From assembly GCA_947846985.1 (NCBI GenBank), contig CANTUZ010000001.1, positions 68,899,521 to 68,963,520 on the forward strand: DNA of 64,000 nt, given 5' to 3'. The notes beneath the pieces were generated by a model. It worked only from the letters and a program-made list of their open reading frames with translations, searched no databases and was not told the origin of the DNA. How positions within the stretch are numbered: the first letter of the stretch is position 1; each line of letters opens with the position of its first letter. Made by a program: the position numbers and the translations under genes. This document shows positions 25,831 to 36,015 of the stretch, one piece after another. This stretch comes from Fratercula arctica. Its lineage: Eukaryota; Chordata; Aves; Charadriiformes; Alcidae.

Positions 25831-25837
25831 TTTTTTT

Positions 25838-25893
25838 GGGGGGGTGGAGAGGGGGGGTGGTGGTGGGGGGTGGGGTGGTGGGGTGGGGTGGGG
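25838..25893 (+). repeat. G-rich tract, quadruplex-capable
   Basis: There are at least eight runs of three or more G separated by T, GT or AGA over 56 bases. On the plus strand this satisfies the usual G-quadruplex pattern several times over. Confidence 0.9.
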
Positions 25894-25984
25894 TCTTCTT
25901 GAATGTCTGTTCCCCAGTCCTTAAGTTTAAGGCTATTTTCAGACTTCGCCAAACGTTTGATTTTTGTAATTATTGTTAGGATTT

Positions 25985-26020
25985 CCCCTGCCCACCCCCC
26001 CCCCCCCCCACCCCCCCCGC
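25985..26020 (-). repeat. C-rich tract (quadruplex-capable on minus strand)
   Basis: A run of about 15 C and a run of 8 C are interrupted by single A bases. The G-rich strand is the minus strand, opposite to the tract about 90 bases upstream. Confidence 0.9.
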
Positions 26021-26039
26021 AACCTCGCTCTAGACGGAA

Positions 26040-26300
26040 ACTAAAATTGTGATTTAGATATTTGGTCCCAGCGGCCCTGCCTGCGCTCAGCAAATGGTTC
26101 CATGTCACTCGCTGCATCACAATATCGGAGCGGCGGCGCTCGGTGGCAGCTAATCCTCTGAGCCCGTTAATAAGCTTAGGAGCACGTTCATTGAAGACTG
26201 ACGCGTTAGTCACAAACAGGGAGAAAATATCTACTGGGGGAAGCTGAATTGGTTTTAATCATCTGCTAATCACCAGTAATGAGACCTACTCTGGGGAAGA
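26040..26300. promoter_or_regulatory. Candidate regulatory element beside CpG island
   Basis: Several CpG (for example in GGAGCGGCGGCGCTCGG, about 26127-26143) are followed by an AT-rich block. That block holds homeodomain-like words, GGTTTTAATCATCTGCTAATC, near 26251-26270. It could be the upstream flank of a promoter within the adjacent CpG island. The evidence is composition and motifs only. Confidence 0.3.
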
Positions 26301-26479
26301 AAAGAAAAACAGATAGTCAGAGGGAGGTTTTGTTCTTCACAGCGGAGTAACAGGGAATGAGAGGGCAGCTGTTATTAGGAGAGAAAAGATGGAAAGAAAG
26401 GAGGGATTTGGCCAGACCAGATGAAACTTCTTCTGTGGCGCACTGTTTTGTTAGCTGAGTGTTTCTTTCATTCAGCCCC

Positions 26480-26960
26480 CGAAACTTCAGATCTGTCAGC
26501 CCCTCTGAAAGCCCCGACCCACCTCTCCAAGCCGCCAGGGAGAAAAGGCGCCGACACCCCGCCCCGGTGTGTGTGTGTGTGTGTGTGTGTGCGTGTGTGT
26601 CCCTCCCCCGTCGTCCCCGTCCCACGGCCCGGCTCCCCACCCCCCCGCCACGGCCCGAACCCCCGGGCCCCGCCGCCCCCTTCCCCCGAGCCCCGCCGCT
26701 CCGGGGCGCGGCTCCTCCAGCTGCCGGGCAGCGGTGGGGCAGGGCCGGCGGGGCCGGCAGCCGGCTGGCGGCCCCCAAAAGGGTTGGGACGGCTGGAGGG
26801 TGGCTCTGCCTTAGCGGCGGCGGGGGATGCTCCTCCATCTCCCTGGAAGCCCACCTTGAAGGTGCCTGCCTGCTCACTCGGCCGTCCACCTCGGAAAGTT
26901 GGGCTCCAAGGTGGTCGCTGGGAATAAACCGAGAGGGGGACGCGTCCGCCACGGCCCCTC
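26480..26960. promoter_or_regulatory. CpG island, possible promoter
   Basis: GC and CpG content rise sharply. I count 6, 9, 8 and 5 CpG in successive 60-base blocks from 26581 to 26820, whereas the surrounding DNA has few. GC-box-like GGGGCGCGG occurs at about 26703. Islands of this strength usually mark an unmethylated promoter, of a protein gene or a long non-coding RNA. No TATA box stands out and no coding exon can be recognised on either side, so direction is unknown. The overlapping open frames on both strands (up to 232 codons) come from the scarcity of AT-rich stop codons and are not called. Confidence 0.65.
26569..26600 (+). repeat. (GT)n microsatellite in CpG island
   Basis: A GT run with one GC interruption lies at the left side of the CpG island. 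It could form Z-DNA in supercoiled promoter DNA. Confidence 0.92.
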
Positions 26961-26999
26961 GCAGAGCCACGCAGGGACTGGCTGGGAAGCCAGCTCTCC

Positions 27000-29690
27000 T
27001 GCCCACCAGTGACACCTGAGCAGAGCTTTTGCTTCAAGAAGCAAGGCGACCTCTGCTGCAGGGGAAAGTCGAACAACAAGCAAAGCTAGGGTTCTTAAGA
27101 ATAAGCCATAACGGGACTATGCACGGTGCACTGTGCAGATCAGCATCCTTAATTCCAAGATGCTGCTATGAGGATCACTGCAAGACACTGAATATAGCAG
27201 GTCACTCAGTTCCTTCACAGCAGGCCCTGGGTATCTCCTTCAGCTAGATCATGTTCAATTTTAATTTATTTTTTTTTTTAAATTTTCAATTGGGTTTAAT
27301 TTTTGGCTTATAAATGTGCGTCTGGCTCAGAAAGAGGAAGAAAGCCCTTAGCTACATTTTTAAAAATCCAAGCTTGGATGAGCTCTTTAAGTGATTATAA
27401 AGTTGACTAAATGTAAAAGCTTTGCAAAGGCAGTAATTTCAGACACACTTCTGGCTGCTAAGACATGTCTATGTTTCATTTTCTGTATATTTTTAGGGAG
27501 CTTAAGTGGGGTGGGTAGCTCACTCATTGGAAAAAGGTTTTTTTAAATGTCATGCTTCATTTGGCTGTATGGAAAAGCTGAGTATCAGATGTCCTGTCAG
27601 GAAATAAGATACACTGATATACAATGTGCAAACATTTTATTTTGAAGAACTCCTTCAGAGTCTCACTTCATGGAAGTGAGTTGCCCAACTTAGTCACACA
27701 GCAAAGAGAAGTCTACATCCTGATTTAGGTTTAATTTCTTGGTTTAGAGCTCATGGCAACAGGATATCTGAAAGAGAAAGTGTGCTTCAGTTTTTTTCTA
27801 CAGCTTCAGTACATCTTATCTCCGCCATGAGGAACTGGGTCTCAGTACACCAGGATATGGAGAGAACATTAGCCCGGGGAAATTTTTTAACCTCTTCTTT
27901 ATAGCTTGTTTATTAAGAGTGGAAGTCAGAATGCCTAGTCTTTTCTTTAGGATAATCACAGCATCATGCTCCTGATTTTGCAGAAGAGCTCTCTGCGGGT
28001 CTGGGCATAGGTGGTACCAGTGAAAAACTACACTTCATCGTCAGGCAGTTTCCTTAGTCCTCTAAGGACTAAGGACAGAAGGACTTGAGAAGCTTTACAT
28101 TTCAGGGCAGGCAACACTTCTCTAAATGCCTGTTGCTATGATATGACCTTATTCTAGTGCCACCAAAAGTCCTTTAGGTTATAGTGAGAAGAGAGAACCA
28201 GAAAAAAAAAACTCAGGAAAATTTAAATTCCTTTTCTGTGTCCTAAAAGAACTGATTCACGTACTGCCATTTACTCCTGTTGAGTTACTCCAGATTTTGC
28301 AGCTCACCTTGAATGAAGAATAGACTGTTCTTTAAAAGTGGCTATTTGTTTTGGGGACCATCTTTCTCATCAGTTTCACATAGATAACCCGAAAGGTCTC
28401 ACCAAAAAAAAGAGATCCTGTTGGAAACCAAACCTCTTCACAGGTCTTCAAGGCAGAAAGAAACCTCTTGCCTGGTTGTTCACCAGTTCTAGGATTCTCA
28501 AGCCGTAAACAGCCGTGGATGTAATGAAATGTACCCAGTAATCCCCAGCAGTAAGACAATGTGCAGAAACCGGTGTTTCACTACATTGGATTGAAATTTA
28601 AGACAGAAATTGAACTTAGAAAGATGTCTCTCTGTTCAAAATAAAACCATCAGAGATGCTAGACACAATTATGGTGACCTCATGTATACGCTCCTTCCAA
28701 TTTGGAAAAAACTTTGCCATGATAGTGAGTGTGTCATCAAAGCCTCAAGGTAATGTTTAATTGAACTCTTTTTCTTTTCTTTTTCCATAACTATATTCAG
28801 TATTGTACTGATGTTTTCTCAGTTAGTTCATCTGTCTCCGCATTTTATCTTTCTGTCTGTCAGGCTTATTAGCATACTTTGACAGATTAAAAGGCTAAGG
28901 TCAAACAAACAAATCCCCAAAGAAATACTGCTAATTATTGTCATATGTTTTTTAAATACTTTTGCTTCTTCAAAGAATTTCATAAGGAACTAAATTCAAC
29001 TTTGCAGTCTAACTGTTTCTTTTATGAGCCCCTCCTCTCTTTAATATCGCTTTTCCTAGCCACCCTCTAGTGCCCCTACCCCCGTTCTCATGTTTTAGGC
29101 AGGCAATTAGCTATTTACAAAAATGCAGGACTGTGCTTCAGATGAGTTACATTTTGTGGAAGGTACCCGGAGCACATATTGACATGCAGCGAGTACTGTT
29201 CGATAAGCCAACAAACATGGATTTGGGTGGCTCTTCTGTTTCATGATGTCTGAAGAAGTAAAAGACGCTTTTTATTGCTGGCAAAGTGACACGGATCATC
29301 CTTCTTACAGAATCCTGCTCAGGGACTAGTGAGTCCTGCACACAACTGGGGTCAGCAAGGCGGTCCTTTGCACCCCAGCATTTTCGCTCTGTTTGTGTGG
29401 TGAGGAGCATTGGTTAGGATCTGAAGGTAGAGTCAGAAGGCCCATGAGCTGCATATTAATACCAGGTGCTGTACAAAATTTTCGTTACCTTCAGCTTCTT
29501 AGAAGACAAAACAGAGCAGGTAGATGGTCTGAGTGTGGGTGAAAAAAAAAAAAATTAAAGAACAGCACACGAAAGTCCAACACGCATTCAGTTGGGAAGA
29601 ATGATTTTAACCACAGTCAGCTGAAAGCTTTCTGTATTCGTTGTTGGCCAACATAAATAATAAGGTAGGAGTTGGTCAGATACAGGAAGA
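27000..29690. other. Non-coding; one perfect hairpin
   Basis: AT-rich DNA without recognised genes. It includes the inverted repeat at 28051-28075, listed separately. Confidence 0.45.
28051..28075. repeat. Perfect inverted repeat, 10-bp arms
   Basis: TCCTTAGTCC (28051-28060) and GGACTAAGGA (28066-28075) are perfect reverse complements separated by TCTAA. The function is unknown. Confidence 0.95.
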
Positions 29691-30070
29691 TATTGGCTTC
29701 TTGTGAGGATGAGACAACAGGTGGCTAAAATAAATAGGGGGGGAGTGCTTTTGGAACAAGATAAGCGACAAAACAATCCTGATTAGCTTAATGAGCAGAC
29801 ATGTATTTATCTTATGCCCCCACTTTTCTATTAATTTCCAGACACTTCCATGATTCAAGACAATATATCTGTTTTTTAAAGGATTAATTGTTTGGCAGGT
29901 ATGCAAAGGTAGCATTGCCAAACCTTGTTCATGGCAGGTAAATCATTACATGGCCTAAGACAGTGTTCATTAGCAGCATTGTCAATCAAGTGGGAGTCCT
30001 GCCAGAGAATTGCTGATGATACGACAGGGTCAGAGACGAAGATATTCAGTCTCTATTCATCCATCAGATT
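29690..30070. promoter_or_regulatory. Candidate regulatory element with PBX/MEIS site
   Basis: TGTCAATCA at 29980-29988 is the reverse complement of TGATTGACA, the PBX/MEIS consensus core. Nearby are TTGGCA and TGCCAAA (about 29890-29925), which resemble two opposed NFI half-sites, and several ATTA/TAAT words. There are no repeats. Conservation is untested. Confidence 0.3.
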
Positions 30071-30989
30071 ATTTTTTTTTAAATCAATTTACAGCATCAT
30101 AATTGAGTCAAGTTTATTGTGCTGCCCCTCAAACAATGTAGGATTTGGTGATTATAAATCTCTTGGTACTGAGACCGCACAAAAAAAAAAAGAGAAAGAG
30201 AGGAAGAGAGAGGAAAAAAGGAGGAAGGAAGCAGGAGAGTTGGGGTAGGGTGGGGAGATGAAAGCTAATTGTTAAGATAAATATTTCAAGAGGGAAAGTT
30301 TCAACTGGAGAAGGCCTGTCTTTAAGATGAAAAAAATAGTTGGGAGATGAAGTCCTCAGTTAAAGAAATTCTTCACTAAAGGTGAAGGGCTAAATTGCCA
30401 TTCATGAATCTGTATCGTCTGAAATTATTCCACTGATAAAAACAATGTGTATCCTTCCCAGGGGAACAATACTGCCTTCAAAAGTATTGTTTCTTTCTGC
30501 TGTGTTGGAGAGCCCTTTTGTAAAACATTTTCCCCTTCATATGTGCAACTGTGCACGCCTGTGTGCACATTTGTGCGTGCAAGGTCTGTGTGCTGACTAC
30601 ATTTCTGTGTCACAAGATTAAAAAAAAAAAAAAAAATTAACGTGGAAGCAAAAATGAAAAGTCTCTTTCTAAGGCAGAAAGAGAAGAGCTTTCAATGGGG
30701 AGGAAAGCCCTCTTCTATCAACCTGAGGATAGCTCTGATTTCCAGGGCAAATGTCCAGCGCTGTATTTCCAGCCCAGGAAAAGGGGTTCGTAAGCCTCCC
30801 TCTCATGACCTGCACTCTTCTCACGCTTATGCCAAAGAGTTAAAGTAAGTGCCGTTGCCATCATGCACAGGCTGTCTGTAAACTGATGTTAGTGGTAAAC
30901 ATGTGCTTGCTTATCTACTTTCCTCAGTTTGCTGTTTGGCTGATTTCAGACACATGATAAATAGACCATTCCTAAATTTTCGTATAATT

Positions 30990-31580
30990 ACATTTAAATA
31001 TAATTTTGAGCAATTAAAATGAATGGGAGAGGAATTCATATGAAATCTGTCTCAAAATAAACCTATAAAATATCTGAGTGGCGCATTCCAGCGTGATTTC
31101 TTAAACTCCCCTTCATACCGCAGCCGCGCTCACGAGCTCTCCCCTCAGACCCCGACTCCTTTCTGGGACTCATCAGGCTGATGCTGAACATATTTAAATC
31201 CTCCCCATAAAAGGTTTAGTCTAAGTTGCTTCTCCAGTACTTGTTTGAACATTAAATATGCAAATAATCATCATTACACTTCCAACAATTACACATGTTT
31301 GCGAGCACCATGTCAAGTACTGGCAGCAGTGCAATCATTTGTAAAGACAAATATTCCATTCCAAGAGATGTCATGCTGCTTAGAAGATTTCTTTTTGTAT
31401 TAGTAGCCACACTGCTGCTTCATAAAGTGTGCAAATGAACGTGACAGTGCTGCCAATAGCTGCCAGTTCCTTCCTCTCGGCAGAGCAGATGTCAATCAAC
31501 CATCCCAAACAGACAAGGCCTCGGTACTGCCGCAGACATTAAACATGTAGGATGGAGAAGGGAGGGCACAAACAACACAG
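30990..31580. promoter_or_regulatory. Candidate developmental enhancer
   Basis: This is the strongest enhancer-like block in the window. It contains a perfect octamer ATGCAAAT (31258-31265, POU site) adjoining AATCATCATTA. It also holds ATTCCATTCC (about 31353, TEAD-like) and TGTCAATCA (31490-31498, PBX/MEIS). The sequence is free of recognisable repeats, of mixed composition and carries several CpG in an otherwise AT-rich area. By inference it is a conserved enhancer; only alignment with other birds or mammals can settle this. Confidence 0.38.
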
Positions 31581-31599
31581 GCAGCGCAGGGGCTCGGCG

Positions 31600-31670
31600 T
31601 GCTCCTCTCTCTCTCCCTCTCCCTCCTCCTTCTCTCCCCCTCAGCCTCTCTCCCTCTCTCTTCCTCTCTG
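31600..31670. repeat. Pyrimidine-rich CT low-complexity
   Basis: CTCTCTCTCCCTCTCCCTCC-type sequence with few purines separates the two halves of the candidate regulatory block. Confidence 0.9.
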
Positions 31671-31679
31671 AGGAGGCCC

Positions 31680-31930
31680 GAGGCCGTCTGAATATTTTAA
31701 TTTGTGATTTCTGACTATATTATCGCATGTTTGTAACAGACGAATTGTAATTTGTAGCTCTGAGGTGATGTGAAAAGCTGCCTGCGACCGTCGGACAGAT
31801 GCAGGCGTGTGTGGCAGACTTCTCTCCTCGCTGCTCTTGCCTCCTTCCCTCTCTCTCCCGCTCTTTATGTAGTTATGGATAATTGTCAGCATTCACTTTT
31901 ATCACATCCAAAGTAGCAGCTTAGAGAAGA
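31680..31930. promoter_or_regulatory. Candidate regulatory element, second half
   Basis: A block of mixed composition with no repeats follows the CT tract. It includes AATTTGTGATTTC, GACGAATTGTAATTTG and a CpG-bearing GCGACCGTCGG. It may be continuous with the block at 30990-31580. Support is weak and by appearance only. Confidence 0.25.
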
Positions 31931-32329
31931 TGTGACTTTAGTCAGGACTAATCTTGCCTCCTCCTGAAGTGGGAAAATCCCAAGTATTTCAGGGTCCTAT
32001 TGATAACCCTTGTGCTTTTTTTCCATAAAAGACGGATGACTCTGGCAAGCTTGGGAGACTGCAGATAATGGGATTGACTTGGTACTTAAATCTCAGTGAA
32101 CCAAGACAGCATAAGTAATTAGTGAATTGGATCCATACTGGGGTGCTAATGATGGCTAATACTGCCCCACACCATTCTAAAAACCGCAAGATACGCATCC
32201 ATCTCATTCAGATAAAACCGAGGGGACGCTGCTTTTGCGGGCATCATTTATTTCTTCCTTAACAGAGAATTTATCCCCGGTAAAAAAAAATAATCTAATT
32301 TTCCTGGAGTGACATCCAGAAGAACAAGT

Positions 32330-32470
32330 GACCATTCTGTCAGAAGAGTTCATTATGATCACAAATACCTCTGGTGTTTTTAATTAAGAAAGGCTAATTA
32401 AGAGAAACTACGCATTTATCTTCTTATCTAGTTGTCAGGGGAAAAGTCACAAACACTAACTATATGCTGT
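32330..32470. promoter_or_regulatory. Homeodomain-site cluster (weak)
   Basis: TTTTTAATTAAG and GGCTAATTAAG lie within 30 bases (about 32376-32402), both containing the TAATTA core bound by many homeodomain proteins. Confidence 0.25.
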
Positions 32471-32479
32471 TCGAATGGG

Positions 32480-34098
32480 GGAGGCAGTTCCTATTTTTAA
32501 TCTTTTTTTTTTCTTTTCATTTTCAAACAGACCGAATCCTTACACAGGAGAAACTTCATTTAAAGAAAGTATTTCGCTTTTTAGACCAACGCTCCAACTT
32601 TTATTAAGTGTAGTTCAACTCCACGTCCCGATTTTCCTCTGGGTTTGTATAATTGTGTACAAACTAGCATTCTGCCTCATTTTTCTTTCCCCACGGAGTG
32701 ATAGCATTTTATCAGGATAATTTAGATAAATGCCTTTCCATAGGGTTTGCTTATCCTTCCAGAAGCTATGATCGACAAACAGCCACATAAGATGAATGGC
32801 ATCGCCTTTTGATCAAACGTATTCTCATCTAAAAGTAGAGAGGGTTTCAAGGTGAGGGGAACGTCTGTTTTCCTCAGATGTGATCGTCAGAGGGTGGTCC
32901 TCCCCCCTGTGCCCTCCGGTTTGTTACAGTGGCTGCGAGTGAGGATGTTGGTGCGCGTGAGCGTGCGCATTGCACGTATCAGACCCTAAAACCAGGGACG
33001 GCTCAGCAGAAGATGTGTTGAACTAATTAAACAGTCCTCGCAAAAGGAGTTTTGCAGAGATAGCTGCAGACAGGGAGGAGGTGGGGTGGGGTAGGATGGG
33101 GGGGGAATGGTACACAGATACTGGGAACCCAGGCACCCTTCAGCTTTCCTGCTGCCAGCTAAATCCTAAAGCCAGACAACTGATCTTGCCTCTTTCAGCT
33201 TCTTCTTTGCAATTTGTCCTGTTGTTATGGGACTCTAAAAAAGGTGTGACTCGAGGCAGGCTTGGGCTGTAGCATATAAAGGGTTAAGATGCAACATTAC
33301 TGATTAACAGCAAAAGAGACTCCTGCCAGACACTGATTTTTTTTTTTTTTTTCTTTTCTTTTCTTTCTTCATTAGGATTAAGCTGAAATCTTTCTTCTCC
33401 CCGACTGTCAGAAGAATCTTAATTCTGCGTTGGGTTATTTTGGCAAGTACCTCAGTAGGTGTGTGTGTGACCACAGTAGGAAATGCTTTTTAAGGAGAAC
33501 TTCATATTCAACATTTGAGGAGTAAAATCTGTTTAATACAGGGGCTCTTCGTTTTCCTTCTCAATCTGTAACTGATTAGGAGGCATTCAGAGCTAATGTA
33601 GGATGAAAAGATGGGCAGATTCTCGGCTGAGGAGGCGGAAGGGGGGGGGGTTGATTGGGGTAAGGATCTGAACTGGATTAGAACAAACTCAAGTTTTAGT
33701 TGGGATGGGGCTAAAGTGTTAGCCCAGAGGCAGGCAGGCTGCCCTTCATCAGCAGAAATGCTCTCACTTCAGTGGCTCTTTCTGCTTCTCAAAAAGCAGA
33801 GAGATTCCCCCTGAAAAAAGTGCTTTGCAAATTGCAGCCTTAACCTCATCCTTTCGATCTGGCCCAGAGATTTTTCTTTCTTTCTGTCTTGCTGCACATG
33901 AGAACTTTCGGCTTTTGTAGTTGCTAGATGCATGTATTTCTAAAATGACAGGCATTTTTATAATACTAATAAATCACACAGTCCTTTAAGTCTAAAACTG
34001 AACTCTGCCTCTTCCCCAGCCAGGTTTCCTTTTGCTTTTCTGCTTACCACTGACTTACCTGGCTCTTGATAGCTTCTAGGCCTTCTTGTAATCCTCAC

Positions 34099-34131
<33 letters not shown>

Positions 34132-35995
34132 TTTTCACTGTGCAAGACCTGAAGTATTTTGTCCTGAAGAAATCTGAAATATTTTAGTCTACATAAATAA
34201 CCAGGATCCCCATTTCATAATTAGCATTTTTTTTTTTGGGAAACACTGCAGTGTGGAAGGATAGGACAAGACTATGAGAAATATCATTGTTAAGACGTGA
34301 GGATGCACCTTCTGCAAAATTAGAATACTCTTTGTTAAGGAAGGTCCCTTTTCCTAGATTTCTAACTATAACTGTTCCCCTTCCATGAGTTTAGCTTTTG
34401 GAAGTGCTTCATTGTTTATCTTCCTAACAGCCTGCATTTCCCCTTGAATATGATGAATGCAGCTGCAGGACCCTGCATGGCCAGTTTGGGGAGTTTGTCA
34501 CATGGTGGGGGTCTTGAAAGAGTTTTCTAGCAGAGAGAGAAATAACTCCCTTCTTTTGACCTAATTTGCTCAAATATTTAGTAGTTGCTCCCGTTTCTGC
34601 TGTCCTCCCTGGAAATAGCCCTAGAAATTGCAGGCACTGATAGAAATAGTCACATCACTGGACAATTTCATCTAAAACATTGCAATTCTCAGTTTTTACT
34701 TCTGAAATATTATTCCCCATTTTTTCTCACTAAACAAGAAGGCTTTGGCACAAATCAGAAAAAAAAAAAAAAACAAAAACCAAAAGCTAGAACTGATATA
34801 TAACTATCCACTTATACCTTAGACTTGCAGACACTATTAGCAGAATTACAGAGCTTGTAGTAAATGGTATTAAATCTCAGACACTTGGCTAAAAGCAGGT
34901 CCATATCCAAGGTTATAGAAAAGGAGTATGAAGAAACTGACCTTCCCCAAACTAATATCTAACACACATTTCTTTTCCTAATGTTTCAAAAGGAGGTCAA
35001 TTCATTCCCAAAGCCTTTCTAACAAGACTTTGAAAGTTACATTAAAAATATATTAAAAAAAAAAAAAAAAAGAAAGGAAAAACTGTACAGACCCCTTACA
35101 TGAATCTGAAGGCAGGACAGACTACATTAGTAAACTTCTTTTTGATGCTGAGGGGTGGAAGTCAAGATAGCACTTTTCCTAACCATCGGAAAAAATAGCA
35201 GGAGCTGCAGCAACATTTTCATTAAGGGGAGAAATATGGAAGAATGAAGTCTGAATCACTCTTCCCTGCTGGAAAATGCCCCGATTCTTGTTGTCTGCTG
35301 TGGGCGAGTTTGTAGTGCACACAGATAAGTAGCGGAGAGAGAAAAGGTTTACGTAAAAGGGAAGTGGAAGCAGCACACGTTAACAACAGTTTCATTCGAC
35401 TTCTGATTTTCCCTTTCCGTGATTAAGCACACACGGCAGAAAGGCAGAAAGAACTGGGTCTTATTGTAGAGAAAGCAACTCAGAAGTCCATCCTTTGCTT
35501 TTTACATCTTCTACCAGATACCAGGATGCTGCTAAAAAAGTCCCAGAATTAAAAGTAATTCCCTCAACTCGAGCAGCCAGTCATGAAATGTGCCAGTTGC
35601 TGGCGTATTTCCACTGGTTTGAAAGTTTGAAAGCGGGCTAAAAAATTCAGGGGTAGTTTTTGTTTGTTTGTTCCTGACCACTGATAGCACGAGCTAGCAG
35701 CTGGTAGGAGAATAAAGGAAAATGTGTGTGTATTGGCAGCAGACAATTTATAACATGAAGCGATTATTCTCTCAGAGTCTTAAACATCAGAACTTGTGTC
35801 TTAAAAAATAATAATTTGCTTGGACAATTTTACAACTGAGCATTTAGTTTTCTTCCCATTTTTCCTCCTTCAAAGATGTGTTGGAATTTGTAACCAACAA
35901 GATACATAATTTATCAATCTTGTACTTTTTTTTTTTCAGAGGCGTTTTTCAATCTTGTGCCTTTTAAAGCCTTGATGCAATCCGGGCTTGGTAAA
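32480..35995. other. Non-coding with G-rich and poly(A) runs
   Basis: The region holds a quadruplex-capable G-rich stretch (33073-33108), a splice-acceptor-like polypyrimidine tract ending in AG at about 33375, an A run of 28 (34099-34126) and another A run at about 35055-35071. No gene is recognised. Confidence 0.45.
34099..34126 (+). repeat. Poly(A) run, 28 bases
   Basis: This is an uninterrupted A run. No processed gene copy is visible upstream, so it is treated as a simple repeat. Confidence 0.95.
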
Positions 35996-36001
35996 CCTAC
36001 A

Positions 36002-36015
36002 TCTCCACCTAGTGG
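36002..36015 (-). promoter_or_regulatory. CTCF-like site
   Basis: On the minus strand this reads CCACTAGGTGGAGA, which matches the CTCF core CCACYAGGTGGCAG at 12 of 14 positions. Occupancy is unknown. Confidence 0.4.

Noticed and set aside
25755..26213. 152-codon minus-strand frame with Pro/His/Gly-rich stretches
   Set aside because: It reads through the G and C tracts; low complexity explains both its length and its content.
26317..27079. Open frames of 168-232 codons on both strands
   Set aside because: They overlap a CpG island where stop codons are rare; the peptides are Pro/Arg/Gly/Ala-rich in all frames and include the GT repeat, with no domain.
34099..34126. Poly(A) run as the tail of a processed pseudogene
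   Set aside because: The sequence upstream shows no gene-like frame and no flanking duplication was found.
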